Source of the DNA: Celoporthe dispersa
Taxonomy: Eukaryota > Ascomycota > Sordariomycetes > Diaporthales > Cryphonectriaceae
Reading direction: 5' to 3'
NCBI GenBank assembly: GCA_016584495.1
Contig: WAID01000007.1
Coordinates: 792,001 to 856,000, forward strand
Length of the DNA: 64,000 nucleotides
The notes under the pieces are model-generated. The model made no database searches, had not been told where the DNA came from, and was given only the letters and a program-made list of their open reading frames with translations. The position numbers and the translations under genes were made by a program. Positions 57,737-64,000 of the stretch are shown here, piece after piece (the first letter of the stretch is position 1; each line of letters opens with the position of its first letter).

Positions 57737-60364
57737 TGCAAAGGGGATCAGGGTGTTCAGCCCGATGGTGTTCCCCTCTGACCAACTTTCCGTGCTGCAG
57801 TTGTGCCAGCTAGAATTGAAAGACAAGTCGTTCCTGGACGTAGCGCGACTGGCACAATGCTATTGCGATGGCTGTAGATGCTCTTCCTGCTGCATTGAAC
57901 CCGTAGCTTCCTTTTTTTCTTCTTTCCCTTTATGCTTCTCTTTCTTGTTCCCTCTTGGTGTCCTCCTGGAGTACAACTATTCGGGACTCAGCTGACCAGT
58001 CGTGAAGGCGGCGTGCCGTCGTCGGTAGTCGAATGCTATAAAGGTGGCGTGCGCTGTACGCAAAGACGTCTCGGAGAGGACCTCGAGACTCGCCGAGGGA
58101 GGGAGGGCTTGTCTTTTCGGAAAGGGTAAGGCTGACCGAGAAATCCGTGGTGCCCAATCTACTATGTAGTCTCTCCGGCGCAAATGATGCTACAAGTCTA
58201 TGGGATGACGGAAAAGGTCGGACGATCCCCACAAGAGACAAAGAGGACGAAAGAATACGGACTGGGGGAAGCCAAAAGAAGAAGAAAAAACCCACGAGAC
58301 GCGAGGCTAATGCTGCTGCGGCTGAAGAAGAAAAAATGGTATCCGAAAAAAGACGAGGCGAGAAGGAAGATGACGGAAAACAGGAGGAAGCACAGGCGAC
58401 ACGAACAAGGCTGAGCTGGTAAGAAACTGAGAGATGGCGGCGTCACGTAGCGAGACCAGACGAGCAGGGTCTCACACAGAGGTTTTGCACTCGAGGTGTC
58501 TTGTGCGACTGGCAGGCCCAGCAGGTTGGGGGGGTGAATAGAAGGGGGAGGTTGAGGTGGAAAGAGAGGGATAGGAAGCAGATCCAGACCGAGGCCGGAT
58601 TATTGGACACAGAACAGCAGCTCAGCACAGACAGGATTCATCAATTGTTCAAGAGTGCAAGTGCAAGGTACCCCTCAAAATAGGAAGTCGCACTGGGGCC
58701 ACACGTGAACCCTGAAGTACTACGTACCCGTTTTTCCCAGTGGAGGTCGATCGCTGTGCTTAGCGTATCCCGTCAGAAGGGTCCGCCAAGGAGTCGCCTC
58801 AGGCTCTACTGTAGTGCAGCTAGCACTATGACTTCGTACAGCTTGCAGCCAGTGCTGCCTATGAGCGGCGTCAAGCCTGTACCGTGTGCCTGCGACACTG
58901 ATGCACGGCAGCTAGTCTCGGGTGCCAGGTGCTCCCTGCAGGGATCAGCCTGTGCTAAATTAGGCCGAGCAAGGACTGACCTCCCAGACATGGAGACGCT
59001 GTGTGACTGCAAAGCTCCTGCCTCGCAGCACTTGAGAGCACTCCCTGTACTCCGTACGGTTACCATCCATAGTGGGTGAGGAGGTACATTTTGTACGTAC
59101 TGCATACTACGCAGGACGCAAGGTACCACTCTGGTATGCGCAGAAGACCCCAGACTTGTCGCTGTCGCAGTCTTGTACATGTAACCAGACCCCACTCCCA
59201 CCTGCACTCACTGTCATCGCCATCCACACCTCACGCCACGGATGGAAACACAGATAGGTGGTCTCGCTGAGGATGGCGGATGACGAGGCTTCTTGCGGCT
59301 GCACAAGGCTGCAGCAGCCTCCTGCTCGGCGTCTTGCCGAACAACGCACACCAGATACACAGATCGGCACGACGGCAATGTTGGGCACGCCGCGCACCTC
59401 CTCTGTCCACGGCAGAAGACATCCGTTCAAGCCCTCGTATGACGAGACGGGTGGAGACAAAGTCAGAAAGATACGCGGACGGGCTTGGGCAGGAACACGA
59501 CCGCTAGACCATCTGTTCGCCTTGTACACCTTGGCTACGTGGTGCTCCTCCGTCTCCAGCCTCCCTCGACACAAGCTATACATAGTACCGATGCTGGTCG
59601 TACAGTCGCTCCAGCCGCTCGCTGATGCCAAGATCTCTGAGGAGCATCCCTCGGCGGGTTGCTATGACACTAGTCAAGGCAGCAAAATAGGGGTGCACCA
59701 GAGCGAGGCCAACAGAGTTCTGGGAGGAGCCCCAGACAGACGCCATGCGAATCAGGATTGCAAGCATTACCTTCTCTGTCCAGCCAACGGAGTTACGAAA
59801 CCAGACATCGGTACGGGCGCGATTCATCGCTGCCGTGGACCGTAAACGCCGCGTCAGTGTCACGGATCTCGGGACGCCTTCTCCACACAACAGAGCCGTG
59901 AGAAAGAAAAAAGAAAAAAAAGGGGCGGGCTCACAGGACGCAACACAGGTGATATTCATTATCACCAAAATGAATGGAAAGTATGTCTGTCGATACTGAT
60001 GTCACTGGGTCCTAGTTGCAACGCCCAACGCACACACATGTTTGCGGTGTGAAACGGGCTTTGCAATCATTCGTTGGTGGTGTTTGAGGTTATTGTTCAT
60101 CTCAGACCCTGGCCTTCACTATGGTGGCCCCGTGGTTCCGCGCCTAGACGAATCCCCACCCCCCAAAGAATTGAGCCAAAGAACATATCCGTTCAGACCA
60201 CTTTAGCCCTGCTACCTTCTCAGGGCTGACAGCCTAGCAGCTACTGTGGTATGCACAACAGGATGTTCTGCATCGGAAACCAAACCCCCGCTGGTAGCCG
60301 ACGCTTAATTCTGAGACCCCAGAACGCTGCTGGGTGCATTCTTGTCCTTCGTCACGAAGCTCGC

Positions 60365-60402
60365 GATGACGACGACGACGACGACAACGACGACGACGAC
60401 AC
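60365..60402 (+). repeat. (GAC)n microsatellite
   Basis: About twelve GAC-type triplets with GAT and AAC variants, in gene-free DNA. Confidence 0.85.
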
Positions 60403-61735
60403 GAGTTGTGGTGCAACTCTCTGGAACTGCATCTCAAGGTACAGATTGTCTGTATGGGAGCATCCGAAATGACTCTCCGAACCCAAGCAAGATCGAGTGC
60501 GACCCTCGCTAGCAGCAGCGGCAAGCATTTCTGAACGCCTAATTCCCTCCTGTGCTAGCTTCATATGTCTAAAACACGCCTCATATACAAGGTCATGGGG
60601 AGGGCTACCCGCATGCACTGTGCGACCCAACAGCCTTATGGAAATTATACGACCGTCCTACTATGCCCCGATGCTTAGGGGCAGGAAGACCCGGCGCTGG
60701 CTACGAGACAGATCTGCTCGGCAGTCCTCCAAATCTCAATGTGGACAAAGTCCTGACTCGAGGACTCGAGGACTCGGAGAATTCGCGCAGATCTCTCTCC
60801 ATATTGGCGCGACTTCCGCTATGGCAGACTCTGATGCTCATATGATCGCGAAAACGAGGTGCTTGTCTGTCTAGGCCAAGACAGAGAGGCAGACTGTTAC
60901 GAGACTTGCAGGCTCGTCTTGCGCGTGTCCTCATTCCAGTGGCTCTCAACCAGCTGGAGGCAGTACTAGTACACGAGGTGACCCGCAGGGCCATTCCCAC
61001 TTAGAAGCTTCTTCCAGGGCTTCCGCCGTCACGTCACATCACCCCGCGACCTGCAGGCTGGGGGGGCGCTGTAGAATAGACTTCCAATGCTGGCTTGGGG
61101 CCAGACCAAGCCCTTTTCCCGCTTAGCGCCCTCGTATTGAGTTTGACACTCGCAGGAGGCATCTCGTTTCCGACTTTGTCGACCCTGGTCTAGACAACAG
61201 CGGTAAGGCTTGTGACCGCGCTCGCCGCGCACATTTTCTACTGTACACAGGACTTTATTGCGAATTTAGGTTGGATGGAAAGCGAGCCCCTCGATTTTGA
61301 GAAAAGTGAGCTTGCTTCCTGAGAAAGGAGAAGCGCCGTGAGGCGCGACAGTGTCACAGGGTGGCGCTGTCGCACAGGACGCACTAGTACTTATGCACCG
61401 AGGGGAGAGAGAGAGAGAAGAAGAAGAAGAAGAGACAAAATCCTCATCGGTGGCGAGCAGATCGATGGTCGATCTTGCAGCGCGGCACCTGTCCAGCATG
61501 TCACCGCATCACAGATGGTCGCATTTTTCCCGCAGCTCCATCTAACCCGAGTAGCCTAAAGGGGCTTAAGCGGGAGGCTGCAGCTGGCCCTATACGGAGT
61601 ACCTCGATCACGTTTGCCGCTCATGTCCCATTACTGGACATTCCCTGCAGGAGGCGTTCTGACGGAGCGCAGGTTGGAAACAGGCCCCGAAGGATGCAGC
61701 CCGGCTCCTCCTCTGTCCAGACTCCCTCTGGCGCC

Positions 61736-61763
61736 GTGTGTGTGTGTGTGTGTGTGTGTGTGT
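61736..61763 (+). repeat. (GT)n microsatellite
   Basis: Fourteen GT units without interruption in gene-free DNA. Confidence 0.9.
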
Positions 61764-63537
61764 ATCCTGTCAGAAAGGATGCGTCGACCAGCCGGGTTGT
61801 CCGGACTCTCCAGCCCTTCTGCGCGCAGTGAGATTTGCAATTTACCCAGTGGCCGATCCGACAATTGATTGTCCTGCGACCGACCCCGTTGATCTCCCCC
61901 TCCTGAGCGGGCTGATGGGGTGCCTGCTGCTGCCGCTGCGTGCGTACGTTGCGCCAGAAGATCGGAAGCCAAGCTGCAGGGCAAGATAGCTGGAAATATG
62001 CATAAACATTCTCTGCATCTTTCCCCAATCGAAGAACGAGATAAGGAAAACCCCCAGTCTGTCGGGTCTCGTCCTGTCCTGTGCCGTCATCGACGCCCGC
62101 CCTCTGCGATAGGGGGGAGCCCGATGAGATCGCCCGGGCAGATCAATAAAATGGAGCTCTGGGGTTCGGCAGGACTGGGCCGTCAGTGGGAGTGGAGATG
62201 CAAATTGAGGATGCTTGATTTGATTGATGTCCACAGACGTTACCGCCCCGCTGCGGCCATGAGAGCTCTCCCCAAAATCTAATTTTCTTCCATGGTACTA
62301 TGGTCGCAGCAAACCAAGGCCACGGTGTGGGCTTCTGCTGCACAGGTGACGTAGGGAAAGGGGGTGCTGCCTCGCAAACAAGGAATTCGAATGCATAGTC
62401 CAGATTTTTCCCATGTGAAGCCCAGCCTCGCTATATTAGCAGCGTTGTTATTACTATTCTGCCTCAGGTTCACCGGGAAACGAGGGTGTGCGAAACCGTA
62501 TTCAGCCTGCCAGCCTCTCTTAGCCTTTTTTTTTTCTTCTTTCTTTTCTCTTTCCTCAGCAAGAAGTAGGCCCTACAGAGAGGCTAGTATTAGTGCTACA
62601 GTAGGGCACGGGCTCTGGGGTTGAGTGTAACCCCCACTTCTTTTTTTTTTTCTCACTCTCTTTTTCTTTTCTTCCCTCTCTCTTTTTTTTCTCTCTCTTT
62701 TTCTTTCATTCTCTTCTTGTCAGCTGGTGCTTGTTGAGAAAACTGGTGGCGGGCAGCGCTCAGTGGGGAGTTACAGTATAGTGAAGCTTGGCAAGTCTGG
62801 GCCCCTCTACCATGGTACTGCAGTGGCTATACAATGTACCGTACCGCACTTTTGCCGTGTTCCAGGTACATAGTACTACTTGCAATAGTTATGTGCTGTA
62901 TGTAGTGGGAGGGTCCCAAGGGCGTATTTTTGGGGTAGGGGGGCGATGTAGACAGGGATGACCCAACTTTCAGGGGAAGGCTGGGAATGTAAGGTGCAGC
63001 TGAAGAGGGAAGGATCACTTGCAATACCACCAGCGGCTCAGTCAATCTCCCCCCTCCAGACAACTCAACCAGTGCACTGTCAATCCTTCCGTGCTCTGTA
63101 GTCTAATTGTCTGTGCCTTTACTATCGCCAGTCACGACGTCCATCGTTCGTCTTTTTCTCTCTCTGTCGTCGAGAGGCTCACCTCGTGAACCGAGTCCCT
63201 CAACCGCGGCTGTCGTTGCTTCCTCGGTCGGCCGTGGCTGATCGTGCGCTCGCTAAAAGAAATCAAGTAACTGGTCCTGGCCCGGTCCTGGTCCTGGTCC
63301 CATCGTTTGTTCGCCGTCCATCCGTCCACCCGTCTACCATCTCCTCATTCTATTCCGACGCGGTCTAGGTCAAGAGATCGAGTCTTTTTGCACCTCATTT
63401 ACCCCTTGGCCTCATCCTGAGAAGGCAGGCTCGGTAAATCGGTATTCAGAGTCAAGCACCACTATCTGTGCGCAGCGGCGGCGGCTGTCAGCTCTGTCGG
63501 CCGAGTCGCAAAAGTCAAATCCAGCCCGCTCCTATTA

Positions 63538-63555
63538 CTGCTGCTGCTGCTGCTG
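63538..63555 (+). repeat. (CTG)6 triplet tract
   Basis: Six CTG units in the CT-rich stretch near the right edge, possibly in a 5' leader. Confidence 0.8.
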
Positions 63556-64000
63556 GGCAACACACCTCTCCCTGGGCCAGGAAGTGGAAGGCTGTGGCCC
63601 CCATCCTTGGCACACCATCAGTCAAGATCTGACGGCCCCCCGGAAAACCCCATCATTTGCCTGGCTTGTCTTCCATGCTCTTGCACCACCGCAACTGAGG
63701 AGAACGACCCGCCCGCAAGGGACATCACTGCAAATAAGAGAAGAAAAAAAGGCCGAGGCTGGGCTCCCAGTTGTCCTGTTACGGCCCTTTCAGTGGTTGT
63801 TGTTGCGACCTCGTGCCTGCATCATCCCTGGAGTGGTCAGAAGGGGGCTGGCTGCGTTTGCCGCATAAACCTAAACCACCACCTTGTTTTCCCAGAGTCC
63901 CACCTCTGGCGCCGCTACGAGCCCAGAGACCGACCATACACAACAACTGTGAGTTTCTAGTCGCTTTGCTCTCTGCACAACATTGCCCCTCTTCAAACCT

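Larger units (their letters stand above)
57737..64000. other. 6.3-kb gene-free right end
   Basis: No frame on either strand shows a recognisable family, intron-exon structure or clear codon bias. The left part is the activator's promoter and leader. The right end (62,600-64,000) has long T/CT-rich runs followed by CA/CT-rich sequence and a (CTG)6 tract, like the leader of a plus-strand gene starting beyond 64,000. A 195-codon frame at 59258-59845 and an antisense one overlap without support. Confidence 0.4.

Noticed and set aside
59107..59968. Overlapping 130-195-codon frames on both strands
   Set aside because: No conserved motif, no codon bias and no splice structure; both strands are equally open.

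Overview
The window looks like chromosomal DNA of a filamentous ascomycete (Pezizomycotina, most likely Sordariomycetes). Genes carry short GT-AG introns (about 50-175 nt) with CTNAC/CTAAC branch points. Coding exons are GC-rich. The families are fungal: polo kinase, UTR1-type NAD kinase, a YOX1-like homeodomain factor, PTPA/RRD, RRP46, OPA3-like, Ran, NAS2, an SKT5/CHS4-type chitin synthase activator, a RhoGEF, and fungal FAD oxidoreductase and rhodopsin-like membrane proteins. I saw no rRNA, tRNA, CRISPR, intact transposon or telomere.

Layout. 1.6-23.9 kb is a housekeeping block: a disordered basic/proline-rich protein (+), a secreted Ser/Thr-rich cell-surface protein (+), PTPA/RRD (-), RRP46 (+), NAD kinase (+), a YOX1-like homeodomain protein (-), polo kinase (-) and an OPA3-like protein (+). 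24-44 kb is gene-poor and more accessory: an EthD-domain protein, an orphan exon pair without a start, a small DUF7727-type membrane protein, a divergent pair made of a chymotrypsin-fold protease and a C-terminally anchored membrane protein flanking a decamer purine minisatellite, a secreted FAD oxidoreductase and a damaged or partly unresolved rhodopsin-like membrane protein. 44-57.7 kb is housekeeping again: an RTC3/SBDS-like protein (-), a RhoGEF (-), NAS2 (+), Ran GTPase (-) and the chitin synthase activator (-). The last 6.3 kb holds no gene I can support.

The most consistent signal is technical. About a dozen genes, including essential ones (Ran, polo kinase), are interrupted once or twice by a single missing or extra base, mostly inside a mononucleotide run, and in both directions. 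In each case one base restores the family reading frame, and in several it also restores intron phase. I read these as uncorrected indel errors of the assembly, not as pseudogenes, and describe each gene on that basis. Coordinates for those genes are the genomic span of the exons as written.

The best biological candidate is the divergent pair at 34.5-37.9 kb. One gene encodes a cryptic serine protease with a visible His/Asp/Ser triad behind a separate N-terminal region. The other encodes a helical protein ending in one transmembrane segment. Between them lies a 160-bp decamer repeat with a 140-nt pure-purine core.
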